Positions 18,189 through 27,449 of a DNA stretch of 64,000 nucleotides are shown here, piece after piece. The translations under genes were made by a program, and so were the position numbers. Numbering within the stretch: the first letter of the stretch is position 1; each line of letters starts with the position of its first letter. The stretch is from Stappia taiwanensis (GTDB lineage Bacteria > Pseudomonadota > Alphaproteobacteria > Rhizobiales > Stappiaceae): assembly GCF_014635285.1 (NCBI RefSeq), contig NZ_BMCR01000010.1:100098-164097 (forward strand). The letters are read 5' to 3'. A model generated the notes under the pieces. That model was not told the DNA's origin and made no database searches. It was given only the letters and a program-made list of their open reading frames with translations.

Positions 18189-19421
18189 ATGACCGGCCCT
18201 CTTTCCCATCTGCGTGTTCTCGACCTGTCGCGGGTTCTTGCCGGACCCTGGTCCACCCAGGCGCTCGCCGACATGGGCGCCGAGGTGATCAAGATCGAAC
18301 GGCCCGGCGCCGGCGACGACACCCGTGGCTGGGGCCCTCCCTTCCTCAAGGACGCGGACGGCAACGAGACCCGGGAGAGCGCCTATTTCCTCTCCGCCAA
18401 CCGGGGCAAGAAATCGGTCGCCGTCGACCTCTCGCGCGAGGAAGGCCGGCGCCTGGTGCTGGAGATCGCCAAGCGTTCCGACATTCTGGTGGAGAATTAC
18501 AAGCTCGGCGGGCTGAAGAAATACGGGCTCGACTATGACAGCCTGAAAGCGGTCAATCCGCGCCTGATCTATTGCTCGATCACCGGCTTCGGCCAAACCG
18601 GCCCCTATGCCGCGCGCGCCGGCTATGATTTCATGATCCAGGGCATGGGCGGGCTGATGTCGGTCACCGGCGAGGCCGACGGCCGGCCCGGCGGCGGACC
18701 GCAGAAGGTCGGCGTCGCCCTGACCGACATTCTCACCGGGCTTTACGCCACCATCGGCATTCTCGGCGCACTGGCCGAGCGCGAGCGCTCCGGTGAGGGC
18801 CAGCACATCGACATGGCGCTGTTCGACGTTCAGGTCGCGGCCCTTGCCAACCAGTCGCTCAACTATCTGGTGTCCGGCACCGCCCCGGTGCGCCTGGGCA
18901 ATGCCCATCCGAACATCGTGCCCTATCAGGCCTTCGAGACCGCCGATGGCCATCTCATTCTCGCCGTTGGCAATGACGGGCAGTTTGCCCGCTTCTGCGA
19001 GATCGCCGGCCGGCCGGAACTGGCCACCGATCCACTCTACGTCAGCAATCAGGCCCGGGTCGCCAACCGGGACACCCTGGTGCCGCAGATCGCCGAGATG
19101 CTGACCAAGCGCACCACCGCCGACTGGATCGCCGCGCTGGAGACCGCCGGCGTTCCTTGCGGCCCGATCAACACCATCGCCGAGGTGTTCCAGGAGCCGC
19201 AGGCCCTGGCGCGCGGCCTCGCCACCCAGATGGCCCATGCCAGCGGTGCCACCGCGCCCGGTGTCGCCAGCCCCTTGCGCTTCTCCCGCACGCCGGTGAA
19301 CGACAAGGTCGCCCCACCGATGCTCGGCCAGCACACCCGTCAGGTCCTTGCCGAGGTGCTCGGCCTCAGCGAGACGGAAATCGGCGCCCACGAGGCCGAG
19401 GGCACCGTCGCCGCTGGGTAG
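18189..19421 (+). CDS. CaiB/BaiF-family CoA-transferase
   Basis: This 410-aa class-III CoA-transferase starts PLSHLRVLDLSRVLAGPWST and contains IKIERPGAGDDTRGWGPPF, with the catalytic aspartate expected in QHIDMALFDVQ. Enzymes of this family move CoA between carboxylic acids; the substrates here are not readable. ATG 18189 is preceded by GGTGAG 7 nt upstream, and GTG 18177 is an alternative. It follows the DeoR gene by 118 bp and is followed by a strong GC-rich palindrome that ends the unit. Confidence 0.88.
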   Translation: MTGPLSHLRVLDLSRVLAGPWSTQALADMGAEVIKIERPGAGDDTRGWGPPFLKDADGNETRESAYFLSANRGKKSVAVDLSREEGRRLVLEIAKRSDILVENYKLGGLKKYGLDYDSLKAVNPRLIYCSITGFGQTGPYAARAGYDFMIQGMGGLMSVTGEADGRPGGGPQKVGVALTDILTGLYATIGILGALAERERSGEGQHIDMALFDVQVAALANQSLNYLVSGTAPVRLGNAHPNIVPYQAFETADGHLILAVGNDGQFARFCEIAGRPELATDPLYVSNQARVANRDTLVPQIAEMLTKRTTADWIAALETAGVPCGPINTIAEVFQEPQALARGLATQMAHASGATAPGVASPLRFSRTPVNDKVAPPMLGQHTRQVLAEVLGLSETEIGAHEAEGTVAAG

Positions 19422-19437
19422 CACGCCGCCGGCCAGG

Positions 19438-19479
19438 TTGCACTGCAAGATTTCTGTGCAATTTTTCGCTGCAGTGCAA
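19438..19479. repeat. Inverted repeat TTGCACTGCA ... TGCAGTGCAA upstream of urtA
   Basis: Two exact complementary 10-bp arms (19438-19447 and 19470-19479) flank a 22-bp spacer that itself holds TGTGCAA (19455-19461). It lies about 120-160 bp upstream of the sigma-54-like promoter of urtA, a normal enhancer distance. The GCAC/GTGC cores recall NtrC half sites, but the spacing does not match the consensus, so the binding factor is uncertain. Confidence 0.5.
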
Positions 19480-19485
19480 AAACTT

Positions 19486-19507
19486 GCGGCGCGCCCGGGC
19501 GCGCCGC
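19486..19507 (+). terminator. Perfect GC palindrome after the CoA-transferase gene
   Basis: A 22-bp perfect palindrome (GCGGCGCGCCC and its complement) is followed by TCTTTC. It lies 65 bp after the CoA-transferase stop and before the urt promoter, consistent with a factor-independent terminator with a short, weak T tract. As a perfect palindrome it could also act as a protein site. Confidence 0.5.
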
Positions 19508-19601
19508 TCTTTCGGTCCGCGCACCCGCCAGTCTGCCGGGCGCGGACGTAAGCCGCTCTATCGGCTTCGTCTTTTTCTCCCGCCAGCGGTTCTCCCGCAT
19601 T

Positions 19602-19617
19602 TGGCACGCATCTTGAT
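19602..19617 (+). promoter_or_regulatory. Sigma-54-type promoter of the urt operon
   Basis: TGGCAC-N5-TTGAT matches the -24/-12 consensus TGGCAC-N5-TTGCW except at the -12 C. It lies about 50 bp upstream of the urtA start at 19665. Nitrogen-controlled urea transport under RpoN/NtrC is well known, so the site fits the operon. The mismatch at the normally invariant GC lowers certainty. Confidence 0.55.
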
Positions 19618-19664
19618 TTCCCCTTTGTCATGCCGGTGACGGCGCCATGAGACAGGGGAAAGCG

Positions 19665-20960
19665 ATGACTGCGGCGGTATTGAAGACAACGGCGGGCCTG
19701 GCGCTCGCGGCACTTCTGGCGACGGCAACGCCCCAGGGCCTGCGCGCCGAGGACACCATCAAGATCGGCATCCTGCATTCGCTTTCGGGAACCATGGCGA
19801 TTTCCGAGACGACCCTGAAGGATGCCGTGCTGATGCTGATCGAGGAGCAGAACCGCAAGGGCGGCGTGCTCGGTAAAAAACTCGAGGCAGTGGTTGTCGA
19901 TCCGGCGTCCGACTGGCCGCTGTTCGCCGAAAAGGCGCGGGAGCTGATCGAAGTCGAGAAGGTCGCCGCCGTCTTCGGCTGCTGGACCTCCGTATCGCGC
20001 AAATCGGTGCTGCCGGTGTTCGAGGAGCTGAACGGCCTGTTGTTCTACCCGCTCCAGTATGAGGGCGAGGAGAGCCAGCGCAACGTGTTCTACACCGGCG
20101 CGGCGCCGAACCAGCAGGCGATCCCCGCCGTCGAGTATCTGATGCAGGAGGAAGGGGTGGAGCGCTGGGTGCTGGCCGGCACCGACTATGTCTATCCGCG
20201 CACCACCAACAAGATCCTGGAGACCTACCTGAAGTCCAAAGGCGTTGCCGCCGAGGACATCATGATCAGCTACACCCCGTTCGGCCACAGCGACTGGCAG
20301 ACCATCGTCGCCGATATCAAGGCCTTCGGCTCCGCCGGCAAGAAGACCGCCGTGGTCTCCACCATCAATGGCGATGCCAATGTCCCCTTCTACAAGGAGC
20401 TGGGCAATGCCGGCATCAAGGCGGAAGACATTCCGGTCATCGCCTTTTCCGTCGGCGAGGAGGAACTGGCCGGGCTCGACACCGGCCCGCTGGTCGGCCA
20501 CCTCGCCGCCTGGAACTACTTCCAGTCGGTCGACACGGAGGAAAACGCCGCCTTCGTCGACACCTGGCGCGCCTTCACCGGCGACGGCGAACGGGTCACC
20601 AACGATCCCATGGAGGCCCATTACCTCGGCTTCAACATGTGGGTGAAGGCGGTGGAGAAGGCTGGCAGCACCGATCCGGACGCGGTGATCGACGCCATCG
20701 TCGGCGTCACCGTGCCCAACCTCAGCGGCGGCTATTCGGCGATGATGCCGAACCACCACATCACCAAGCCGGTGCTGATCGGCGAGATCCAGGACGATGG
20801 CCAGTTCGAGACGGTCTGGGAAACCCCCGGGCTCGTGGTCGGAGATGCCTGGTCCGATTATCTGGACGGCTCGAAGGACCTGATCGCCGATTGGCGTCCG
20901 CCGATGGCCTGCGGCAACTTCAACACCGCAACGGGTAAGTGCGGCGGGTCGGGCAGCTGA
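19665..20960 (+). CDS. urtA: Urea ABC transporter substrate-binding protein
   Basis: This 431-aa periplasmic protein has a signal peptide ending near LRAEDTIKIG and the type-1 binding fold of the UrtA/amide family. IGILHSLSGTMAISE and VFGCWTSVSRKSVLPVFE are classic UrtA segments. It captures urea for the UrtBCDE permease. ATG 19665 is preferred over ATG 19647 because AGGGGA lies 5 nt upstream. It is the first of five urt genes and sits behind a sigma-54-like promoter. Confidence 0.95.
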   Translation: MTAAVLKTTAGLALAALLATATPQGLRAEDTIKIGILHSLSGTMAISETTLKDAVLMLIEEQNRKGGVLGKKLEAVVVDPASDWPLFAEKARELIEVEKVAAVFGCWTSVSRKSVLPVFEELNGLLFYPLQYEGEESQRNVFYTGAAPNQQAIPAVEYLMQEEGVERWVLAGTDYVYPRTTNKILETYLKSKGVAAEDIMISYTPFGHSDWQTIVADIKAFGSAGKKTAVVSTINGDANVPFYKELGNAGIKAEDIPVIAFSVGEEELAGLDTGPLVGHLAAWNYFQSVDTEENAAFVDTWRAFTGDGERVTNDPMEAHYLGFNMWVKAVEKAGSTDPDAVIDAIVGVTVPNLSGGYSAMMPNHHITKPVLIGEIQDDGQFETVWETPGLVVGDAWSDYLDGSKDLIADWRPPMACGNFNTATGKCGGSGS

Positions 20961-21095
20961 CACGCGCCCATCCCCCCGCATCCAGAGGGAGGGGGGCGGA
21001 CAATGTATCCGCCTCCCCCGACCTTGCCTCGCGCCGCGCTCAACGCCTGCGCCGCCGCATCGGCTCTGCCCGCACCCAAGTCGTCCAGAGGTCCC

Positions 21096-22754
21096 ATGAT
21101 CCGAGCTTGCCTCCCACCTCCGGCCCCAGCGATACTTGCCCTTCGTGCCCTGCTGCTCCTCGCCCTCGTGCTGGGCGCCTCCCTTGCCGGCAACCAGGCC
21201 CGCGCCGGGGAAAGCCCCGATCTGCGCGCGGCCATCGCCGCATTGGCGAAGGGGTCCTTTGCTGAGACCGAGAAACGGATCGCCGCACTCACCGCCCTGG
21301 GCGATGCCCGTGCCGTCCCGGCGCTGGAAGCCCTCGCTGGCGGCGACCTTTACCGGCGCAAGGCCGATGGCGCGGTTTTCATCGTCAGCGGCGCGAGCGG
21401 CGGCTATCGGCTCACCGACCCGCTGACCTTGCAGGACGCCGGCACCGCCGGGCGCCGCGAGGTCAAGAAGATCCGCGTCAACAACCGGCTGCGGCGGGCG
21501 ATCCGCGCCGCCCTTGGCGCCCTTACCTTGAGCGCTTCCGATCCGGCCCGGCGCCTTGCCGCCGCCGAAGCCATCCTCAAGGCCCGCGACAAAGAAGCGG
21601 TCGAAACGCTCGACCGAGCGCTTGCCCGCGAGACCGTTGCAGAGGTGGCCGCCGCCCTGCAGGCCGCACGGGCGGCGGCGGTGCTGGCCTCCGACCGAAG
21701 TGCCGAGGAAAAGAGCGCGGCCATCAATGTGCTCGCCGCCCGCGGCGACCGCGAGGCCATGGCAATTGTCGCAAGCATCGCCGCCACTGAGGACCAGGCG
21801 CTTGCCGGGCAGGCCACGGCAGCCCTCGCGCGCATGGAGCGGAGCCAGGCGCTGTGGGATGTCGCCCGCAACATCTGGTACGGCCTGTCGCTCGGCTCGG
21901 TGCTACTGCTGGCGGCCATCGGCCTTGCCATCACCTTCGGCGTGATGGGCGTCATCAACATGGCCCATGGCGAAATGGTGATGCTCGGCGCCTACACGGC
22001 CTTCATGGTGCAGGGCCTTTTCGGCGCGCTGGTGCCGGGGCAGATCGACTACGCCCTGGTGGTCGCCCTGCCCGCCGCCTTCCTTGTCACCGGCCTTGTC
22101 GGCATCGCCATCGAGCGCGGGGTGATCCGCTTCCTGCATGCCCGGCCGCTGGAGACCCTACTTGCCACCTGGGGGGTGTCTCTGATCCTGCAACAGGGGG
22201 TGCGCACCCTCTTCGGCCCGACCAACCGGGAGGTCGGCACGCCGTCCTTCATGTCCGGCGCCTTCGAGCTCGGTCAGTTGACCATCACCTACAACCGGCT
22301 GTGGATCCTCGTCTTTTCGCTCGCCCTTTTTGCCGCGCTGATTGCTGCGATGAAGAAGACCCGCTTCGGCCTGACCATCCGCGCCGTCACCCAGAACCGG
22401 CGCATGGCCGCCTCCATGGGCATCCGCACGCCGCTGGTCGACGCGCTCACCTTCGGGCTCGGCTCCGGCATCGCCGGCATTGCCGGCGTCGCCCTGTCGC
22501 AGATCGACAATGTGTCGCCCAACCTTGGCCAGTCCTACATCATCGACAGCTTCATGGTGGTGGTGTTCGGCGGGGTCGGCAATCTCTGGGGAACCCTGCT
22601 CGGCGCCATGAGCCTTGGCATCGCCAACAAGTTCCTGGAGCCCTTCGCCGGCGCGGTGCTGGCCAAGATCCTGGTGCTCGTCTTCCTCATCCTGTTCATC
22701 CAGAAGCGCCCGCGCGGCCTGTTCGCCCTCAAGGGCCGGGCGGTGGAGGCATGA
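21096..22754 (+). CDS. urtB: Urea ABC transporter permease UrtB
   Basis: This 552-aa permease has a signal-like first helix, then an extracytoplasmic helical domain of about 240 residues. A LivH-type membrane domain follows from about residue 265 (SLGSVLLLAAIGLAITFGVM). The long N-terminal domain is usual for proteobacterial UrtB. ATG 21096 has AGAGG just upstream; an earlier ATG at 21003 would add a proline-rich stretch without family support. With UrtC it forms the membrane channel. Confidence 0.93.
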   Translation: MIRACLPPPAPAILALRALLLLALVLGASLAGNQARAGESPDLRAAIAALAKGSFAETEKRIAALTALGDARAVPALEALAGGDLYRRKADGAVFIVSGASGGYRLTDPLTLQDAGTAGRREVKKIRVNNRLRRAIRAALGALTLSASDPARRLAAAEAILKARDKEAVETLDRALARETVAEVAAALQAARAAAVLASDRSAEEKSAAINVLAARGDREAMAIVASIAATEDQALAGQATAALARMERSQALWDVARNIWYGLSLGSVLLLAAIGLAITFGVMGVINMAHGEMVMLGAYTAFMVQGLFGALVPGQIDYALVVALPAAFLVTGLVGIAIERGVIRFLHARPLETLLATWGVSLILQQGVRTLFGPTNREVGTPSFMSGAFELGQLTITYNRLWILVFSLALFAALIAAMKKTRFGLTIRAVTQNRRMAASMGIRTPLVDALTFGLGSGIAGIAGVALSQIDNVSPNLGQSYIIDSFMVVVFGGVGNLWGTLLGAMSLGIANKFLEPFAGAVLAKILVLVFLILFIQKRPRGLFALKGRAVEA

Positions 22755-22791
22755 CGCGCGCAGGCGGCACACCGGCCGGGAGGCTAGCCCC

Positions 22792-23943
22792 ATGACACGA
22801 CGGTTCTTCACCCATGGCATGACCCGGGGCGGCTGGGTCTTCCTGGCGCTGCTGGCGGCGGCCGGCCTGCTCATTCCGCTGCTGAACCTTGCCCTTCCCG
22901 AAAGTCACCCGCTGCACATGCCGACCTACGCGGTGACGCTTTCCGGCAAATACCTGACCTATGCGCTGCTGGCGCTGGCGCTCGATCTGGTCTGGGGCTA
23001 TTGCGGCATCCTGTCCCTTGGCCATGCGGCTTTCTTCGCCCTCGGCGGCTATGCCATGGGCATGTACCTGATGCGACAGATCGGCCCGCGCGGCGTTTAT
23101 GGCGATCCGCTGTTGCCGGATTTCATGGTCTTCCTCGACTGGCAGGAGCTGCCCTGGTACTGGCTCGGCTTCGACCTCTTTCCCGTCGCGCTGGCCATGG
23201 CGCTTGTGGTCCCCGGCGTGCTTGCCTTCGTGTTCGGCTGGTTCGCCTTTCGCGCCCGCGTTGGCGGCGTCTACCTGTCGATCATCACCCAGGCGATGAC
23301 CTACGCGTTGCTGCTGGCGTTCTTCCGCAACGACATGGGCTTTGGCGGCAACAACGGTCTGACCGATTTCAAGGAGATCCTCGGCTTCGACCTGCAGTCC
23401 GATGCGACCCGCGCCGGGCTGTTCGCCGCCTCGGCGCTCGCCCTCGGCCTTGCCTTCGTGCTGTGCGTCGCCATCACCTCGTCACGGCTCGGCAAGGTGC
23501 TGATCGCCGTGCGCGACGCGGAAAGCCGCACCCGTTTCCTCGGCTACCGGGTCGAACACTACAAGCTGTTCGTCTGGACCGTTTCGGCGATGCTGGCCGG
23601 GCTCGCCGGCGCGCTCTACGTGCCCCAGGTCGGCATCATCAATCCGGGCGAATTCGCCCCGGCCAACTCCATTGAGGCAGTGATCTGGGTGGCCATCGGC
23701 GGACGCGGCACGCTGGTCGGCCCGATCCTCGGCGCTGGCCTGGTGAATTTCGCCAAGAGCTGGTTCACCGCCGCCCTGCCGGAACTCTGGCTCTTCGCCC
23801 TCGGCGCGTTGTTCATCGCCGTGACCCTGTTCCTGCCAAGGGGCCTTGTCGGCAGCCTGCCCCGGTTGTGGGCCAAAGCCACCGGCACCCGATCCAAGGC
23901 CCCGCCTGACGCGCGCGCCAAGGCGCCGGCGGCGGCGGAGTAG
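22792..23943 (+). CDS. urtC: Urea ABC transporter permease UrtC
   Basis: This 383-aa LivM-type permease has about ten membrane segments and the hallmark LDLVWGYCGILSLGHAAFFA near residue 65. GGGAGG lies 8 nt before ATG 22792. It pairs with UrtB in the inner membrane. The gene follows urtB by 37 bp and is directly followed by urtD. The C-terminus ends in a short alanine/lysine-rich tail. Confidence 0.94.
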   Translation: MTRRFFTHGMTRGGWVFLALLAAAGLLIPLLNLALPESHPLHMPTYAVTLSGKYLTYALLALALDLVWGYCGILSLGHAAFFALGGYAMGMYLMRQIGPRGVYGDPLLPDFMVFLDWQELPWYWLGFDLFPVALAMALVVPGVLAFVFGWFAFRARVGGVYLSIITQAMTYALLLAFFRNDMGFGGNNGLTDFKEILGFDLQSDATRAGLFAASALALGLAFVLCVAITSSRLGKVLIAVRDAESRTRFLGYRVEHYKLFVWTVSAMLAGLAGALYVPQVGIINPGEFAPANSIEAVIWVAIGGRGTLVGPILGAGLVNFAKSWFTAALPELWLFALGALFIAVTLFLPRGLVGSLPRLWAKATGTRSKAPPDARAKAPAAAE

Positions 23944-23953
23944 GAGAATGACC

Positions 23954-24751
23954 ATGCCCCCTCATGTCCCCCCCGCCATGCCAGACGAGCCCGGCCAGCC
24001 CGATCCTCACCGGCATGACACCCTGCTCTACCTCGACGGGGTCAGTGTCGCCTTTGACGGCTTCCAGGCGCTGAACAACCTCTCAATGGTGGTCGGACGC
24101 ACGGAAATGCGCGCGGTCATAGGCCCGAACGGCGCTGGCAAGACCACCATGATGGACGTGATCACCGGCAAGACCCGGCCCGACAGCGGCACCCTGCGCT
24201 TCGGCGAGACGATCGATCTCACCCGCCATGACGAGGCGGACATCGCCAGCTTCGGCATTGGCCGCAAGTTCCAGAAACCGACCGTGTTCGAAAGCCACAC
24301 GGTGGAGGACAATCTGGCATTGGCGCTGAAGGGGCGGCGCGGCCCCTTCGCCGCCCTGTTCCATGTGGCAAGCGATGACGAGCGCCAGCGCATCGACGAC
24401 CTGCTGTCGCTGATCCGCCTGGCCCACCTGCGGGCCGCGCCGGCCGGCGGGCTCAGCCATGGCCAGAAGCAATGGCTGGAGATCGGCATGCTGCTCGCCC
24501 AGGACCCGCAGCTTCTCCTGATCGACGAACCGGCCGCCGGCATGACCGATGCGGAAACGGCGGCCACCGCCGAGCTGTTGCGCGACATCGCCCGGACCCA
24601 CTCGGTGGTGGTGGTCGAACATGACATGGCGTTCGTGCGGGCGCTCGACGTCAAGGTGACCGTGCTGCACGAGGGATCGGTGTTGGCCGAAGGCTCGCTC
24701 GACCATGTCTCCGCCAACCGGAAGGTGATCGATGTCTATCTTGGACGCTAG
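23954..24751 (+). CDS. urtD: Urea ABC transporter ATP-binding protein UrtD
   Basis: This 265-aa LivG-type ATPase has Walker A GPNGAGKTT, a GLSHGQKQWLEIGMLL signature, Walker B LLLIDEPAAGMTD and VVVEHDMAFV. The GGAG that overlaps the urtC stop is 7 nt before ATG 23954, which I prefer over ATG 23948. Its end overlaps the urtE start by 20 bp, which indicates coupled translation. It energises urea uptake together with UrtE. Confidence 0.94.
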   Translation: MPPHVPPAMPDEPGQPDPHRHDTLLYLDGVSVAFDGFQALNNLSMVVGRTEMRAVIGPNGAGKTTMMDVITGKTRPDSGTLRFGETIDLTRHDEADIASFGIGRKFQKPTVFESHTVEDNLALALKGRRGPFAALFHVASDDERQRIDDLLSLIRLAHLRAAPAGGLSHGQKQWLEIGMLLAQDPQLLLIDEPAAGMTDAETAATAELLRDIARTHSVVVVEHDMAFVRALDVKVTVLHEGSVLAEGSLDHVSANRKVIDVYLGR

Positions 24752-25478
24752 CGCACAAAACCCCGACACGGCGCCCATGGGCAGCTTGACCGTCGAGGCC
24801 ATCGACCTCTCCTATGGCGCCGCACAGGCGCTGAAGGAGGTCAGCCTTGAGGCCGAGCCCGGCCGGATCACCTGCCTGATGGGCCGCAACGGCGTCGGCA
24901 AGACCTCCACCTTGCGCGCCATTGCCGGTCAGCAGCCGATTTCCGCCGGCCGCATCCTCTGGCATGGCAAGGACATTTCGCGCCTGCCCGCCCATCGGCG
25001 GGCGCGGCAGGGCATTGCGCTGGTGCCGCAGGGGCGCGACATCTTCCCCCAGCTCACCGTGCGCGAGAATCTCCAGACCGGCTTCGCCCCGCTCCCGCGC
25101 GGCGAGCGCTTCATTCCCGATACCGTGTTCGAGCTGTTCCCGGTTCTTGGCGACATGCTGCACCGGCGCGGCGGCGATCTGTCCGGCGGCCAGCAGCAGC
25201 AACTGGCGATCGGCCGGGCGATGGTGATGCGGCCCGCGCTGCTGCTGCTCGATGAGCCGACCGAAGGCATTCAGCCCTCGGTGATCAAGGACATCGGCCG
25301 GGCGATCTCCTACCTGCGCGGCACCGGCGAGATGGCGATCCTGCTGGTGGAACAGTATTTCGAGTTCGCCCGCGATCTCGCCGACCGGTTCGCGGTGATG
25401 GACCGGGGCACCATCGTCCTTTCCGGCGAGAAATCCGATCTGGACGAACAGACGGTGCGCGCCCATCTCACTGTCTGA
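24732..25478 (+). CDS. urtE: Urea ABC transporter ATP-binding protein UrtE
   Basis: This 248-aa LivF-type ATPase has Walker A GRNGVGKTS, signature LSGGQQQQLAIGRAM, Walker B LLLLDEPTEGIQPS and VEQYFEFA. The TEGIQPSV segment is typical of UrtE. It is the last gene of the urt operon. Urease genes, which often follow urtE, are absent; a convergent SDR gene ends 26 bp away. Confidence 0.95.
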   Translation: MSILDASAQNPDTAPMGSLTVEAIDLSYGAAQALKEVSLEAEPGRITCLMGRNGVGKTSTLRAIAGQQPISAGRILWHGKDISRLPAHRRARQGIALVPQGRDIFPQLTVRENLQTGFAPLPRGERFIPDTVFELFPVLGDMLHRRGGDLSGGQQQQLAIGRAMVMRPALLLLDEPTEGIQPSVIKDIGRAISYLRGTGEMAILLVEQYFEFARDLADRFAVMDRGTIVLSGEKSDLDEQTVRAHLTV

Positions 25479-25504
25479 TCGAACAGCAGCGCCGCCGCCT
25501 CCCG

Positions 25505-26263
25505 TCAGCCCCGGCCGATATAGGGCATGGCGGTCGCCATCACCGTCATGAACTGCACATTGGCGTCGAGCGGCAGGCTCGCCATATGCAGCACCGCATT
25601 GGCGACGTTGGCAACATCCATCACCGGTTCGGCACGCAAGGAGCCATCCGCCTGCGGCACCCCTTGCTGCATCGCCTCGGTCATGTCCGACGCCGCATTG
25701 CCGATGTCGATCTGACCACAGGCGATGTTGCAGCCCCGCCCATCCAGCGACAGCGAACGGGTCAGCCCGGTGATCGCGTGTTTGGAGGCGGTATAGGGAG
25801 CAGAGCCGGGACGCGGCACATGGGCGGAGATCGAGCCGTTGTTGATGATGCGCCCGCCTTGCGGATCCTGATCGCGCATGGCGATGAAGGCGGCCCGGGC
25901 GATCAGGAACGCCCCGTCCAGATTGACCGACAGCACCCGGCGCCATTCCTCGAAGGACGTGTCGCCCACGGTGGCGCCCTTCACGTTGGTGCCCGCATTG
26001 TTGAACACCACGTCGAGCCGGCCGAAGCGGTCGGCGATACCGCCGAACAGATCATCGACCGCAACCGGATCGGTGACATCACAGGCAATGCACAGGGCGT
26101 TCTCGCGACCAGCCGGCGACAGGGCAGCGGTTTCCGCCAGCCGCTCGGCCCGCCGCCCGGTCAGCACCGTGCGGTAACCGGCATCCAGAAACGCCACCGC
26201 GCAGGCCCGCCCAATGCCCGAGGACGCCCCGGTCACCAGCACCACATCTCCCGCTCCCGCCAT
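25505..26263 (-). CDS. Short-chain dehydrogenase/reductase
   Basis: This 252-aa classical SDR shows the cofactor motif TGASSGIG (residues 11-18), NNAG near 88-91, the catalytic serine in NNGSISAH and the YTASK catalytic pair. An arginine after the glycine motif strand (TGRRAERL) suggests NADP(H). The substrate cannot be assigned. It is convergent with urtE and lies 86 bp downstream of the DUF2177 gene on the same strand. Confidence 0.9.
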   Translation of the reverse strand: MAGAGDVVLVTGASSGIGRACAVAFLDAGYRTVLTGRRAERLAETAALSPAGRENALCIACDVTDPVAVDDLFGGIADRFGRLDVVFNNAGTNVKGATVGDTSFEEWRRVLSVNLDGAFLIARAAFIAMRDQDPQGGRIINNGSISAHVPRPGSAPYTASKHAITGLTRSLSLDGRGCNIACGQIDIGNAASDMTEAMQQGVPQADGSLRAEPVMDVANVANAVLHMASLPLDANVQFMTVMATAMPYIGRG

Positions 26264-26349
26264 CTATCCCCTCCGCTGAACTGGCAAATCTCGTTTCGCC
26301 GCACCATGCGCGATGGCGCCAGTCAAAGGCAAGCGGTCCAAGCCTGCCC

Positions 26350-26748
26350 TTACCCCAGCGCCCGGGCAGCGAAGAAACCACAGGTGGCGGAAACCCCGGT
26401 CAGGCAGGCGCCCCAGGCGACATCCACAAGGGTCACGTCGAGCGGCCAGTCGCGCAAGGTTGCCAGATTGGTGAAATCATAGGTGGCATAGGCGAAGAAA
26501 CCGAACAGAAGACCATAGACGCTCGCGTCCCACCACTGGCCGGAGCGCAGCGCCGGCGCCACCGCGAAGATGACAATGCCGACCACATAGACGGTGTAGA
26601 AGGCCGCCGCGACGGTGAAATTCACCTGATCCGCCATCAGGTTGCCAAGCCTGTCCCGATAGAATCCGCCGGCCAGATGCCCCAGCCACAGATAGTCGAG
26701 GGCGAGAAAAACGATGGCGGCCGCCAGAAATGCAATCGCATGTGACAT
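26350..26748 (-). CDS. DUF2177 family membrane protein
   Basis: This 132-aa protein has four predicted membrane helices and the DUF2177 hallmarks LDYLWLGHLAGGFYRDRLG near the N-terminus and GFFAYATYDFTNLATLRDWP in the third helix region. No biochemical function is known for the family. It is transcribed divergently from bacterioferritin and lies upstream of the SDR gene. Confidence 0.85.
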   Translation of the reverse strand: MSHAIAFLAAAIVFLALDYLWLGHLAGGFYRDRLGNLMADQVNFTVAAAFYTVYVVGIVIFAVAPALRSGQWWDASVYGLLFGFFAYATYDFTNLATLRDWPLDVTLVDVAWGACLTGVSATCGFFAARALG

Positions 26749-26868
26749 GGGTCATTCCTCGTTGTGTCATCCTCAGGATAAACGCAATCGGTCCGTGCGC
26801 GGTTCACCGAAAACCGATCGCGCCAGCCCGCCGTAGATCGGGGCAGTCACGCAGGATCCGCTCTGGAA

Positions 26869-26885
26869 TTTGGAATAGTTCTAAA
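26869..26885 (+). promoter_or_regulatory. Irr-box (iron control element)-like palindrome before bfr
   Basis: TTTGGAATAGTTCTAAA is a 17-bp palindrome with one mismatch (TTTGGAA versus TTTAGAA), 71 bp before the bacterioferritin start. It closely matches the iron control element recognised by Irr in Hyphomicrobiales, where iron-storage genes are repressed when iron is scarce. The match is visible; regulation by Irr is inferred. Confidence 0.7.
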
Positions 26886-26956
26886 CTAAGATACCGCGAA
26901 TCCGCAGCGCTGGACGCGCTGCGTGTCCCCGGAAGATGCATAGAGGAGTTGATGGA

Positions 26957-27442
26957 ATGAAGGGCAGTGAGAAGGTTATCGAGCGTCTGAATGAGGCCCT
27001 GTTTCTGGAGCTTGGCGCGGTCAACCAGTACTGGCTGCATTACCGGATGCTGGACGACTGGGGCCTGACCAAGCTGGCCAAGAAGGAGCGCGCCGAATCC
27101 ATCGAGGAGATGCAGCACGCCGACAAGCTGGTTGAGCGGATCCTGTTCCTGGAAGGCCATCCCAACCTGCAGAGCGTCGCCCCGCTGCGCATCGGCCAGG
27201 ACGTTAGGGAAGTGCTGGAATCCGATCTGGCCGGCGAGCACGAGGCCCGCGCCTCCTACGCCAAGTCCCGCGACATCTGCCACGCGGAAGGCGACTACGT
27301 GTCGATGCATCTGTTCGAGGATCTTCTGGCCGACGAGGAAGGCCACATCGACTTCCTCGAAACCCAGCTCGACCTGCTGGAGAAGATCGGCGTGGAACGC
27401 TACAGTCAGTTGAACGCCGGCTCCGCCGACGAGGCCGAATAA
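26957..27442 (+). CDS. bfr: Bacterioferritin
   Basis: This 161-aa protein has the full set of bacterioferritin ligands in standard numbering: E18, E51, H54, E94, E127 and H130 for the di-iron ferroxidase centre, and M52 for the inter-subunit heme. It forms a 24-subunit shell that oxidises and stores iron. GAGGAG lies 8 nt before ATG 26957. An Irr-box-like palindrome lies in the promoter and a strong terminator follows the gene, so it is probably transcribed alone. Confidence 0.97.
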   Translation: MKGSEKVIERLNEALFLELGAVNQYWLHYRMLDDWGLTKLAKKERAESIEEMQHADKLVERILFLEGHPNLQSVAPLRIGQDVREVLESDLAGEHEARASYAKSRDICHAEGDYVSMHLFEDLLADEEGHIDFLETQLDLLEKIGVERYSQLNAGSADEAE

Positions 27443-27449
27443 GCCTTGC

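Noticed and set aside
18165..20981. 938-codon minus-strand frame across the CoA-transferase and urtA
   Set aside because: It spans two strong plus-strand genes and an obvious promoter and terminator region.
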